Part shown: one piece after another, positions 1-9,460 of the stretch
Layout of the letters: every line of letters begins with the position of its first letter
Numbering within the stretch: position 1 is the stretch's first letter
Source: Tetmemena sp. SeJ-2015
Taxonomy: Eukaryota > Ciliophora > Spirotrichea > Sporadotrichida > Oxytrichidae
DNA length: 22,999 bases
Direction of reading: 5' to 3'
Assembly (NCBI GenBank): GCA_027382625.1
Contig: JAJKFJ010020937.1
Coordinates: forward strand, 1 to 22,999
Translations under genes and position numbers: made by a program
The notes under the pieces: generated by a model
Seen by the model: the letters and a program-made list of their open reading frames with translations, nothing else
Databases searched by the model: none
Told to the model about the DNA's origin: nothing

Positions 1-304
1 CATTCTCACTATGTAGTGGTATCTGAATCTGATGGATTAAGGATGAGTACACTCTTCAGGGATTATATGCGAGATCAGGATAGCCAACCCCTCAGCCTTC
101 TCTATCTCTTCCAGCTTCTTTTCCAAACAGTAAATATTCTGATTGGATTCTAACATATGTGGGTTTAATTCTAAGCCTTTCATTGAAATTGTTGATCGAG
201 AACATCTTTAATTTATAAGAATGGAGTGGCTGAAGTTTGAGAGTAGAAGATCTCTAAAATTAAAACATCATAATAATTAAAATAATTTTATTATAATTAA
301 ATGA
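1..304 (+). CDS. Uncharacterised protein, 3' end (5' truncated by window)
   Basis: The first exon (1-129) has 43 codons with no TAA, TAG or TGA and opens with residues HSHYVVVSESDGLRMST. The second exon (176-304) begins PFIEIVDREH, has one TAA read as Gln near its start, and ends at a TGA at 302-304. A GT-AG intron of 46 nt separates them in phase 0. The last dozen codons (a run of N and I) are AT-rich and may be 3' UTR if an earlier TAA acts as the stop. No domain was recognised; the first exon ends in a leucine-rich, possibly helical stretch. The real start lies upstream of the window. Confidence 0.5.
130..175 (+). other. Spliceosomal intron, 46 nt
   Basis: The intron begins GTAAAT, holds a CTAAC branch-like motif about 25 nt before its 3' end, and ends CTAAG. 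Removing it joins two frames that each read well, in phase 0. Without removal the downstream frame is lost. Confidence 0.5.
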
Positions 305-820
305 TATTGCTTTAATTAATTCTCTTAATTATTATACTGATTATAATTTAAGTAAATTTGTGATTTAAATTTATTATATCTTTTGATTTCATTTTTAACA
401 ATTTGAGAAATAAAAATTTAATTTATACTAGAGTGATTTATTTTTAAATTTCATTAAGTTTTAAGACTTAAAATTCTAAATAAACAATTATAATATGTTC
501 CCACTTTTGTTGTATTTTTGAATTAAAGTCAGGACTTTAATTCTTAATAAATAGCCTCACATTAAATTTTCTTTTTATTCATTATGTTGGATTTAAGGCA
601 TTTTACTATTTTATATAATTTATAATAATATCAATAATTTTAATAAATTTTCAAAGTACACTTATAGCATTTATTTTTCCATAGGATTTTCTTAATAATA
701 TTAAATTTATGATAATATTATATTTAAACAGTAATTTATTTGCATAAATTTAAGCTAATTAATAATTTGAATTTTTTAAGTTTAAAAAAATATTGAATGC
801 TCATAGGAATAACTAAATAA
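305..820. other. AT-rich intergenic stretch
   Basis: This stretch is very AT-rich with short A and T runs. I see no coding-like frame, no inverted repeat and no RNA gene in it. It probably holds the 3' flanks of the two converging genes on either side. Confidence 0.5.
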
Positions 821-1189
821 TTATTATAGTTGAGAATTAAATTAAAATCGGTGATTTATTAAAATAATAAATGCGGAGCTGAAACTTTGTGGTAGTTAAA
901 ATCGCAAAAACACCCCTCGATTTGTAGCTTATTCAGTAGTTTTACTTATAATAAAATGGGTTTCTTCTTTAATCATCTTCATAGTACCTCTCAGAAGTGA
1001 GATATTATACTCTTCTTCAACTTCCATTTCATTTTCATCTGGACTAGTGTCACTTATAACTCTTTACTGAGCACTCACACATAAAAGTTGCAAGAATTTA
1101 AAGACCTTAAAAATTCATGCTGAATCGAATTGCTTAATAATTTCTTTATTTAGACACATTTCAACTGCTACTTATTTATCCAATTTTAT
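821..1189 (-). CDS. Uncharacterised gene fragment, repeated at 16.8 kb
   Basis: From the palindrome junction at 1189 down to about 905 one minus-strand frame stays open for about 90 codons, with only four reassigned codons (three TAA as Gln, one TGA as Trp). Its segments include QVAVEMCLNKEIIKQFDSAW, LQLLCVSAQQR and an acidic stretch DENEMEVEEE, followed by ISLLRGTMKMIKEE. A diverged copy on the plus strand at 16,800-17,189 aligns at protein level (VAVE, FDSA, LQLLC.SA.QR, ISLLR, PHLLF) and at DNA level. The DNA match continues to the 30-base tail at 821-850, which is identical but for one base. Below about 905 the best frame shifts by one base toward the PHLLF-like end, so this copy may be decayed or spliced there. 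Its 5' part lies beyond the palindrome. No family was recognised. Confidence 0.55.
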
Positions 1190-1191
1190 TA

Positions 1192-3483
1192 TTGTTAAAA
1201 TCAGTGGTATGTTCAAAAAGGTTTTAAATTAATCTGGGTTTGATACATTGCAATCAGCAAGGAGACATCAAATGCTGTCACAAAATCCTTGAAGTTTACT
1301 ATATTTTAATATATAATTTAGTGTTCGATTAGTTTATTAGTGGCTCTTCCTATTTATTAGCAATAATCACTAAGGCATTGTTTTAATATTTACAGGGTTT
1401 CAAAGCAAATAGGTAACTTTTGTCATCAGTCACCAATTCGCTAAGGTAGCTAATTGCTTTATACTCAAATATATTAGTGGCTGCTCAATCGCAAATCTTT
1501 TAAACCAGACCAGAAGGTCTGCACAAAATGCAAGTTCTCTCTCTCATTCTTCGTTGCGTAGTCATTATTTGCAATAACTGAGGCTGTCTTTTTTTAAGGA
1601 AAGCTTAATGAGGAGAAAATTTGCATAAGATACAATCCATTCTATCTTTATTTGACAATCTTGCTAGTGGAAAAATTATTGCCAGTTCATAATTATTTTA
1701 TTTCTAAAAAGTGAACTCGGCATGCTTAAAACTCACGCAAAATCCTTAGAACTATAGATTTTTCGCCCTTTTTATACCACGAATTCTTCTCCTCAAATAA
1801 ATTACACTGTTCTCTCAAAAATATCGAAGCTCCCTTCTTCTATCATTGTTAGCGCTTATGCAGGAAGTCAGAACTTAGCAAAGATTGTCGACTTAGTAAG
1901 TCATTTTCAGTAGCCAAAGGATTTTTAAATTTCAGATTAGTTAGTGCGAGAGTGCAGTTACCAGTCTTCACTATAAGCAAAGAGTAGATTGAAATCAAAG
2001 CAATTACTCCTAGTGAAGAATAACTCCCCGTGAATTAGAAGATTGCAGATTAGAATCCTAAATGTAGAATGCAACATCTTCAGAGAGTCAAACTGCTCAT
2101 GATTTCGCAACAGTAACCCATCAGTTGAGCAAGATCGAAACTGCTTAGAGTTTCTCATACTGCTCAAACGAAGATTGCTCCTTGTGCCTCTGTGCACTCA
2201 AAATGTTATTCCTACTCATGGTCAAGCAAGCAAGCTTCTTCTCATGAAAAACTGGCCTCTGCCCAACCTAAAACATCGCCTTCGGGATGTTTCAAAAATT
2301 TTATCTGATGCATTTTTAAGCATTAAGCGAGCTGCCGTCATTTCCCCCAAAGCCTAAGGTCTCCGATAATTTTCCTCCACCAAAATATTAACCGGAGGCA
2401 TTTAGCTTCATTTGCAGAGAGTGGCTTGTGAATATCCCAATCCTTGAGACTTTTTCCTTCAGATGCATATAGGTATTTTTATGAACGGACACTGTAGACT
2501 CAACACCTTGTCTTAGGGATAATCTTACTCCTGTACAATCTTTAGTTTCGGGGTTTTCTTGATTTTAACAGCGGTTTGCGTCTCTCATAACTCTAGCCAA
2601 AATAAGAGTCTTCTTTGACAGCATTTACAAACATTTTATTTCAAAAGGCTTTCAAGTTTGAAACAATTCCTCTAAAGAGTAGCAGCTTAAGAAAGCTAAA
2701 AGACCTCTGAATATCAGCTGTATTTACCTTCATACTTCTACGAGCATAGTTCTCATACTTTTACCTTCAAATTTGTTTACTGAATTTGAAAAGTTAAATC
2801 AGATGATTTGAGCTGACTTGCGTTTTAGAATGAGAAAAAAGTCATGAACAATAGATTTTAGAGTAGGCAATCTGACCTACTGCGCTTCATGAAAATGCCA
2901 CAAATTTTAGGATTGTTATTAGACAACGCAGAGCAGGACCAGAGGATGACCATCCAGTTCTCCAACAAAATAATATATTCCTTGGCGCGCTTGAGAATTG
3001 TTGTACCTGCCGAGTATTAGAAGTAGTTCTGCGATTATCTTAAGCCATTTTTTGTTTTTTGAATTGAAAATCTCATTATTATCAAATTTCAAGCTAGAAA
3101 TTCTAAAGCAGCATCATAAATCAAAGCTGCGTTACACTTGGCTAGCTAAAAAGTAGTTAAGCATGACCCTATGTTTTAGATGATTTGGTTGCGAATGATT
3201 TTATAAGAATAAAGTCTCACTTTTAGTGGGCCAGCAGGAAGAGAGGTCTTGAAAAGGTAGAAGTATTGGGTTGTGAAAAGAAATAAATGTCACCTCTTGG
3301 TGACTGTCAGCGCTGGCTATTCTGATGACATTTCTATTCTAAAATAAAGTTTGAGTTAATTATATTAATATTGTAAATTTTAACTTACTCCTGCCACCAT
3401 GCGAATTATCAAATTTATAATTGAATGCGATGATGATGAGATCTGTTAGAATTTAACTGCCCAGCTTTAAATCCTGACTCTTA
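1192..3483 (+). repeat. Left arm of the palindrome
   Basis: This is the inverted copy of 4605-6894. It contains stop-free stretches on both strands: plus 2175-2357 and minus 1958-2197. These overlap and reappear in mirror image in the right arm. With all three stops potentially sense, all frames look plausible, so I could not decide which strand is coding. One reading, running outward toward the element ends, contains a segment resembling a helix-turn-helix (residues RLGYSQATLCKW). That is suggestive only. Confidence 0.85.
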
Positions 3484-4604
3484 TTATTTTAAATTTTTCG
3501 CTTTTTTAATGAAGCTATTAATTCCTACATTCTTTGATTTTTTAACTCATTATTACGAATTTCATTTTCCTTGTCGTAGCTTTTTTTCAGTGAGCTCTCA
3601 GTACTTAGTTCAATTTTAGAAGATAATACTCTGCTGCATTGTTTTTACTGATAAAGAAGGTCATGGACTTTATTTATATCTTGAGCTTGGATTTTTATGA
3701 ATAAGGAGGAAGCTGTTATTTTGGTGTTTCTAAACTAGAAATAATCACACAAGATTATGCCAACTCCATTTATGAAATAGTAAATGCAAAAGTATGTGAA
3801 CTGGTAATAGTTTTGGAAACATGCTCAAGATCCACTATTCAAATAAGGAAAACTTCTCTACTGATGAGTAATAGACTAAGAACGCTTCTCATAATAGGAT
3901 TACCAATTTTTGACTAATTATTCTAAAGAAAAAATCATTGGTACTTTAGCACTTCTTCTATTAATAAGTTATCTTGCATTGCTAAAAGCAGCACTTCACG
4001 ATTCTTCTAGCTAGTCCTTTTGCATTTATATTAGGTGCAGGGAGCTCATGGTTATTGATAAAGTCCTGCAAATCGAGTTTAAGTAAGGGCATCCAAGCGG
4101 TGGCTATTAATTATTGAATTGTAAAAAGTGAGAAAAGAGCGTTTAAAGTTATAGGTGAAGGACTTAGTAATAATAGAAGCTGCCTGATGAAAAACCTGAC
4201 TATATTAAGAAACTAAAATTAAGATAATTTATTTTCAAGCACTATTATTGCTTCAGACTTAAATGAGATTACTTATGAGATTATGAATTCAATTTTGATC
4301 TGAACTTGGAGTTTATTGAAGCAAAGGTACAAATAGTTCGAATAAAATAAAGGAAAAAAAAACTTTAGGATATGTCTTTAAAACACCTATAATATTTAAG
4401 AAAACCGTGAGCTTATCTATATATTTAAAACTTCAGAGCCTATGGTAGTGAACATAGAAAAAATAATACTGCCAGAGTTACTTAATGAAAGCATTGAGCA
4501 ATAAATACAAATGGGTTCTTGTTAAATAATGCTCAAAACATAAAACAAATAGTAAATCTCTAACTTTAATTAATAAATTTTCATGGAGGATTAATGATAG
4601 TTAT
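3484..4604. other. Unique spacer of the palindrome
   Basis: This 1.1-kb stretch separates the two arms and has no inverted partner. Its first half carries a plausible plus-strand frame, listed separately. In the second half three frames all look coding-like and I could not choose among them. It would form the loop if the arms paired. Confidence 0.7.
3663..4058 (+). CDS. Hypothetical protein in palindrome spacer
   Basis: The frame runs from ATG at 3663 to TGA at 4056-4058, 131 codons with five TAA/TAG codons read as Gln and no internal TGA. It opens MDFIYILSLDFYEQGGSCYF and later has KLEIITQDYANSIYEIV and a hydrophobic RTLLIIGLPIF. The first 90 codons contain a single reassigned codon before position 3920, low for this base composition. 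After about 3930 reassigned codons become frequent, so the real C-terminus may be spliced to another frame. No family was recognised. It is the only candidate gene unique to the spacer rather than duplicated in the arms. Confidence 0.35.
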
Positions 4605-6894
4605 TAAGAGTCAGGATTTAAAGCTGGGCAGTTAAATTCTAACAGATCTCATCATCATCGCATTCAATTATAAATTTGATAATTCGCATGTGGCAGGAGT
4701 AAGTTAAAATTTACAATATTAATATAATTAACTCAAACTTTATTTTAGAATAGAAATGTCATCAGAATAGCCAGCGCTGACAGTCACCAAGAGGTGACAT
4801 TTATTACTTTTCACAACCCAATACTTCTACCTTTTCAAGACCTCTCTTCCTGCTGGCCCACTAAAAGTGAGACTTTATTCTTATAAAATCATTCGCAACC
4901 AAATCATCTAAAACATAGGGTCATGCTTAACTACTTTTTAGCTAGCCAAGTGTAACGCAGCTTTGATTTATGATGCTGCTTTAGAATTTCTAGCTTGAAA
5001 TTTGATAATAATGAGATTTTCAATTCAAAAAACAAAAAATGGCTTAAGATAATCGCAGAACTACTTCTAATACTCGGCAGGTACAACAATTCTCAAGCGC
5101 GCCAAGGAATATATTATTTTGTTGGAGAACTGGATGGTCATCCTCTGGTCCTGCTCTGCGTTGTCTAATAACAATCCTAAAATTTGTGGCATTTTCATGA
5201 AGCGCAGTAGGTCAGATTGCCTACTCTAAAATCTATTGTTCATGACTTTTTTCTCATTCTAAAACGCAAGTCAGCTCAAATCATCTGATTTAACTTTTCA
5301 AATTCAGTAAACAAATTTGAAGGTAAAAGTATGAGAACTATGCTCGTAGAAGTATGAAGGTAAATACAGCTGATATTCAGAGGTCTTTTAGCTTTCTTAA
5401 GCTGCTACTCTTTAGAGGAATTGTTTCAAACTTGAAAGCCTTTTGAAATAAAATGTTTGTAAATGCTGTCAAAGAAGACTCTTATTTTGGCTAGAGTTAT
5501 GAGAGACGCAAACCGCTGTTAAAATCAAGAAAACCCCGAAACTAAAGATTGTACAGGAGTAAGATTATCCCTAAGACAAGGTGTTGAGTCTACAGTGTCC
5601 GTTCATAAAAATACCTATATGCATCTGAAGGAAAAAGTCTCAAGATTGGGATATTCACAAGCCACTCTCTGCAAATGAAGCTAAATGCCTCCGGTTAATA
5701 TTTTGGTGGAGGAAAATTATCGGAGACCTTAGGCTTTGGGGGAAATGACGGCAGCTCGCTTAATGCTTAAAAATGCATCAGATAAAATTTTTGAAACATC
5801 CCGAAGGCGATGTTTTAGGTTGGGCAGAGGCCAGTTTTTCATGAGAAGAAGCTTGCTTGCTTGACCATGAGTAGGAATAACATTTTGAGTGCACAGAGGC
5901 ACAAGGAGCAATCTTCGTTTGAGCAGTATGAGAAACTCTAAGCAGTTTCGATCTTGCTCAACTGATGGGTTACTGTTGCGAAATCATGAGCAGTTTGACT
6001 CTCTGAAGATGTTGCATTCTACATTTAGGATTCTAATCTGCAATCTTCTAATTCACGGGGAGTTATTCTTCACTAGGAGTAATTGCTTTGATTTCAATCT
6101 ACTCTTTGCTTATAGTGAAGACTGGTAACTGCACTCTCGCACTAACTAATCTGAAATTTAAAAGTCCTTTGGCTACTGAAAATGACTTACTAAGTCGACA
6201 ATCTTTGCTAAGTTCTGACTTCCTGCATAAGCGCTAACAATGATAGAAGAAGGGAGCTTCGATATTTTTGAGAGAACAGTGTAATTTATTTGAGGAGAAG
6301 AATTCGTGGTATAAAAAGGGCGAAAAATCTATAGTTCTAAGGATTTTGCGTGAGTTTTAAGCATGCCGAGTTCACTTTTTAGAAATAAAATAATTATGAA
6401 CTGGCAATAATTTTTCCACTAGCAAGATTGTCAAATAAAGATAGAATGGATTGTATCTTATGCAAATTTTCTCCTCATTAAGCTTTCCTTAAAAAAAGAC
6501 AGCCTCAGTTATTGCAAATAATGACTACGCAACGAAGAATGAGAGAGAGAACTTGCATTTTGTGCAGACCTTCTGGTCTGGTTTAAAAGATTTGCGATTG
6601 AGCAGCCACTAATATATTTGAGTATAAAGCAATTAGCTACCTTAGCGAATTGGTGACTGATGACAAAAGTTACCTATTTGCTTTGAAACCCTGTAAATAT
6701 TAAAACAATGCCTTAGTGATTATTGCTAATAAATAGGAAGAGCCACTAATAAACTAATCGAACACTAAATTATATATTAAAATATAGTAAACTTCAAGGA
6801 TTTTGTGACAGCATTTGATGTCTCCTTGCTGATTGCAATGTATCAAACCCAGATTAATTTAAAACCTTTTTGAACATACCACTGATTTTAACAA
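4605..6894 (-). repeat. Right arm of the palindrome
   Basis: This is the mirror image of 1192-3483, and any gene in one arm is duplicated here in the opposite orientation. The stop-free stretches (minus 5729-5911 and plus 5889-6128) translate identically to their left-arm counterparts. This implies recent duplication, or homogenisation by gene conversion between the arms. Confidence 0.85.
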
Positions 6895-6896
6895 TA

Positions 6897-7409
6897 TAAT
6901 TTCTAATTTAATTATCTTTTATTAAATTCTAACCTATAATCAAATAATATATCTTTATAAAAGAAATGTAAATTATAATTATAATTATAAATAAAAAATG
7001 TTTAGGCTTAGAATATTGAAAAATCTATTCAATGTGATTAAATGAATAGCTCCTAAAAATATCTTCTTTTAATTTTAAGTCACCGCAGACTTAGTTGATA
7101 AAACAGTAAAATAAATCTATCAAATTTCGAGTTTAAGTTTTCTTTGATTATTTGACTTGGGATAGAAATTCTTAAAAAAGAAACATATTTTTTTAAATTT
7201 AATTTAATCTTCAGTAAATTTAAATTTAAAATCAATGACTTGGAGTATACTTTAAATTTAAAATTGGTAGATTGTAGCAAATTTTTTAATTTATTAATTT
7301 ATAAAATTTAATTTACATTTATGAAATGCACATTTAAATAAAAAAATATTTAACCATAAATTTTAGCTCCTTTAATAATTTAAATATATTGATACCATCA
7401 TTCGTACTA
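6897..7409. other. AT-rich stretch, possibly 5' part of interrupted gene
   Basis: Joining the minus strand here to that at 1189, and dropping the palindrome with one TA, gives sequence resembling the region just upstream of the 16.8-kb copy. At 7080-7280 the minus strand has a 66-codon run without reassigned codons ending in TGA (segment KYVSFLRISIPSQIIKENL). It could be an upstream exon or a separate small gene, but runs of this length are also expected by chance in this window. Confidence 0.35.
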
Positions 7410-7450
7410 TTATGGCTCAAATACGAATACTTTATCGGAGGTTGAGAGAA
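7410..7450 (+). repeat. Left terminal inverted repeat of the 503-bp element
   Basis: The 41 bases match the reverse complement of 7872-7912, with about three mismatches clustered 7-10 bases from the end. Confidence 0.85.
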
Positions 7451-7521
7451 TCCAATTAAATGTAGTTTGAAATGCTTATTTACTTACTTAGTATTTAGAT
7501 AATTAATTTTTCATTATTAAG

Positions 7522-7845
7522 ATGTCACGAATAAGGTTTGACTCAAAGATGGAAAAGCTACTTGATTGAAAAGAACAGCATGGGCCATTCCTTGAAGACA
7601 AGAAGTTGAAAGAATGCAAAATACAATACTCAACACGGAAAAAAGCAAAAGGGTAAGTATTTCTTAAATAATATTAATAAATAAGAAATTTTGCTTATGA
7701 TTTGTTTAGATAAAACAGTTTTAGATGGAGATACCGGTCCACAATTGAGTCAAGGGAACTGACAAAGTCAACGGAATTATCGAAAATACTAATTGAAATA
7801 CTTCTGCTTCAATCCTTGAATTTATCTTCTTCAGCTGTTATGTGA
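7522..7845 (+). CDS. Small basic protein encoded by the 503-bp element, two exons
   Basis: Exon 1 (7522-7652) starts at ATG. Exon 2 (7710-7845) ends at TGA. The joined frame has 88 codons. The N-terminus reads MSRIRFDSKMEKLLDWKEQ, where W is an in-frame TGA; a lysine-rich segment ECKIQYSTRKKAKG follows. Exon 2 has RWRYRSTIESRELTKS and a leucine/isoleucine-rich helix-like tail ending LNLSSSAVM. One TAA is read as Gln just after the splice. Start, donor GTAAGT, acceptor TTTAG, frame and stop all agree. The charge and size suggest a DNA- or RNA-binding protein, but I recognised no family, and it lacks a transposase catalytic triad. It is the clearest example here of TGA used both as Trp and as stop in one gene. 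Confidence 0.65.
7653..7709 (+). other. Intron of the 503-bp element gene, 57 nt
   Basis: The intron begins GTAAGTATTTC and ends TTTGTTTAG. It is more AT-rich than the exons. Removing it restores a single frame from ATG to TGA. Confidence 0.6.
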
Positions 7846-7871
7846 GAATAATTTTTTCTTTTTGCATTTGT

Positions 7872-7912
7872 TTCTCTCAACCTCCGATAAAGTATTCGTA
7901 TTTTACCCATAA
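7872..7912 (-). repeat. Right terminal inverted repeat of the 503-bp element
   Basis: This is the partner of 7410-7450 and ends CCATAA directly before a TA. Confidence 0.85.
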
Positions 7913-8124
7913 TAAGCTTTAAATAAAATAATAAATTATACAAAAACACACATTATATTTATATCCAAAAAGAACTTCCTTTGGAATATATTCACATGTG
8001 TTAATTAAATATTAATTAGAACTATTAAATTTGATAAAATAAATTTTAATAGTATATTAAAAATAGGTAAAATGCAATTAAATTTTTTGTGAAATGTACT
8101 TTAAGAATATACAAGTCTACATAA

Positions 8125-8608
8125 TTATTTACACTGACTGAGACATTGAATGCGCGTCCTCCTCGTCCTTAGTCTTAATTGAGTTTTTATTTTTATAAGT
8201 GATTTCCTCTGTTTCTCGTAGGTTTTTGCTCCTTCTTGCCTTTCAAGCCCTACAATTATTTGTTCAAGTGCGTCGTTGGTCTCTCTGTATAAGACTTACC
8301 TTCATCTCTGCGTTAGAAAGATAATCTATCTACTCTGATTACAGTAATGACATCATGAATCATAGTCCAATGCTCTTAGTATAAAACGCTAGACTGACTA
8401 TCGTGCCGCGAATCGTTATTCTTAAACTCTCATGATAAGTCTATTAAAGCGTTATTGAAAGACTTAAATATGAGCTAAACTCAAAAGTAATCATCATAAT
8501 TATTGTCTAAAAATAAAGACTTACTTACTTCAACTTTCAAAATTAAATGGCTCCAGTTTCTTTAGTGATATTCCTTCTCAAATTCCCTCAAATTGTTTTT
8601 TCCTTCAT
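8125..8608 (-). CDS. Uncharacterised gene with 15-22 nt introns
   Basis: This GC-richer island reads as coding on the minus strand with tiny introns. The last exon (about 8282 down to 8125) has a 48-codon frame without reassigned codons, including ETNDALEQIIVGLERQEG and a Lys/Arg-rich coiled-coil-like tail. A GT-AG intron of 17 nt (8283-8299) joins it to a middle exon (8300-8506) reading HWTMIHDVITVIRVDRLSF. A 22-nt intron (8507-8528) precedes an exon that can start at ATG 8608. A rival model uses an 18-nt then a 15-nt intron in phase 0: start MKEKTIWGNLRRNITKE, end DEEDAHSMSQSV before TAA. I cannot choose between them from sequence alone. The 3' end is uncertain and no family was recognised. 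Confidence 0.5.
8283..8299 (-). other. Very short intron, 17 nt
   Basis: On the minus strand it reads GTAAGTCTTATACAGAG. A 15-nt version ending at the first CAG is the alternative acceptor. Removing 17 nt fuses two frames into ...RRDEETNDALEQ. Confidence 0.4.
8507..8528 (-). other. Very short intron, 22 nt (or 18 nt)
   Basis: On the minus strand it begins GTAAGTAAGTC and ends TTTTTAG. Two tandem GTAAG donors give a 22-nt or an 18-nt intron, and the choice changes the downstream frame. Confidence 0.45.
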
Positions 8609-8651
8609 GTTTATAAATTTAATAAATGTAATTATAATATAAATATAGCTA

Positions 8652-8795
8652 TGAGGGGGGCCTTTCCTCGTCATCCACATTTTTCATGAAAATATGAAGA
8701 ATCACGATCTAGCTTAAAATCAGCCAAAAACACTAATTTTTTAGTCCAAATTCAAATTCAAAATGCCTATCCGACTCGAATTCTTTATTTTAGAG
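8652..8795 (+). repeat. Left TIR of the 803-bp element
   Basis: This matches the reverse complement of 9312-9454 with scattered substitutions, so it is older than the nearly identical 5.7-kb palindrome arms. Confidence 0.75.
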
Positions 8796-9311
8796 AAATT
8801 ATCATAAATATTTTGAATATCGGGATTGAAAATTTAATCTTTGAGGCGGCTTTATAGAGAAAAGCCTTAATTCTTTTGCAAAGATTAGTAAAAATTTTGA
8901 TAGATAACCAACAAAGATATTCATGATTAAAGTCATTTATTGATATAAATTTCTTACAAATAAGCTTAAAGTTATTTAAAATAAATATCGAGTTTATTAC
9001 TTATAAAATCTTAGAAAGATAGAAAAATAAAAAAGACTTCTTTATTTATCATGTTTATATAGCAAACAATGGTTGCAATAAATATAAATAGATTAATATA
9101 TAAATTTTAGATTAACTAGCTTTTAATAGGTGCTTTAAGTAAGAAAAGAATTCTAAAGCTCTAAAATAAAATATAAAAGATCTATGAGTTATTTTTTTTT
9201 AATTTTGAAATCTTATACTCATAAAGGTATTGAATTTATTTTAATTAGATGATCTTTCATTCACAATTTAATTTTTTCGAAATCAGTTTTCCCTCAAGGT
9301 TCTCCCAAATA

Positions 9312-9454
9312 CTCTAAAATAAAGAATATGAGTAGGATAAGCATTTTGAATTTGAATTTTGACTAAAAAATTGGTGTTTTTGGCTGATTTTAGGCTAGAT
9401 AGTGATTTTTCATATTTTCATGAAAAAAGTGGATGACGAGGAAAAGCCCCCCCT
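9312..9454 (-). repeat. Right TIR of the 803-bp element
   Basis: This is the partner of 8652-8795 and ends in a run of seven C on the plus strand. Confidence 0.75.
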
Positions 9455-9460
9455 TAGCTA

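Larger units (their letters stand above)
1192..6894. mobile_element. Palindromic 5.7-kb element with 2.29-kb inverted arms
   Basis: The element starts TTGTTAAAATCAGTGG and ends with the exact reverse complement. TA dinucleotides at 1190-1191 and 6895-6896 are compatible with a TA target duplication. Two arms of about 2.29 kb (1192-3483 and 4605-6894) are inverted copies differing at only a handful of sites that I found by eye: near 1923/6164, 3281/4806, and a one-base indel near 3407/4691. The arms are clearly richer in GC than the flanks, as coding-derived sequence would be. TA flanks suit Tc1/mariner-like elements and the TA-bounded internal eliminated sequences of ciliates, but I could not identify a DDE transposase. 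It sits in sequence that is continuous in the homologous copy at 16.8 kb. Confidence 0.85.
7410..7912. mobile_element. TA-flanked 503-bp inverted-repeat element with a gene
   Basis: Imperfect 41-bp terminal inverted repeats lie at 7410-7450 and 7872-7912. They begin TTATGG, differ by about three bases near the ends, and share a perfect core of about 30 bp that includes TATCGGAGGTTGAGAGAA. TA dinucleotides at 7408-7409 and 7913-7914 fit a TA target duplication. The size is like a MITE, but the interior holds a complete intron-containing gene. Confidence 0.8.
8652..9454. mobile_element. 803-bp inverted-repeat element with G-run ends
   Basis: Terminal inverted repeats of about 143 bp (8652-8795 and 9312-9454) are roughly 90 percent alike by eye. 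They start with a run of six or seven G followed by a segment containing CCTCGTCATCCAC. TAGCTA flanks both ends (8646-8651 and 9455-9460). Being palindromic, it could be a target duplication or the outermost part of the TIR. The 516-bp interior is AT-rich and I see no gene in it, so this looks non-autonomous. Confidence 0.75.

Noticed and set aside
1958..2357. Overlapping stop-free stretches on opposite strands of the palindrome arm, mirrored at 5729-6128
   Set aside because: Both look protein-like and they overlap on opposite strands, so at most one is real. I could not decide and did not call a gene.
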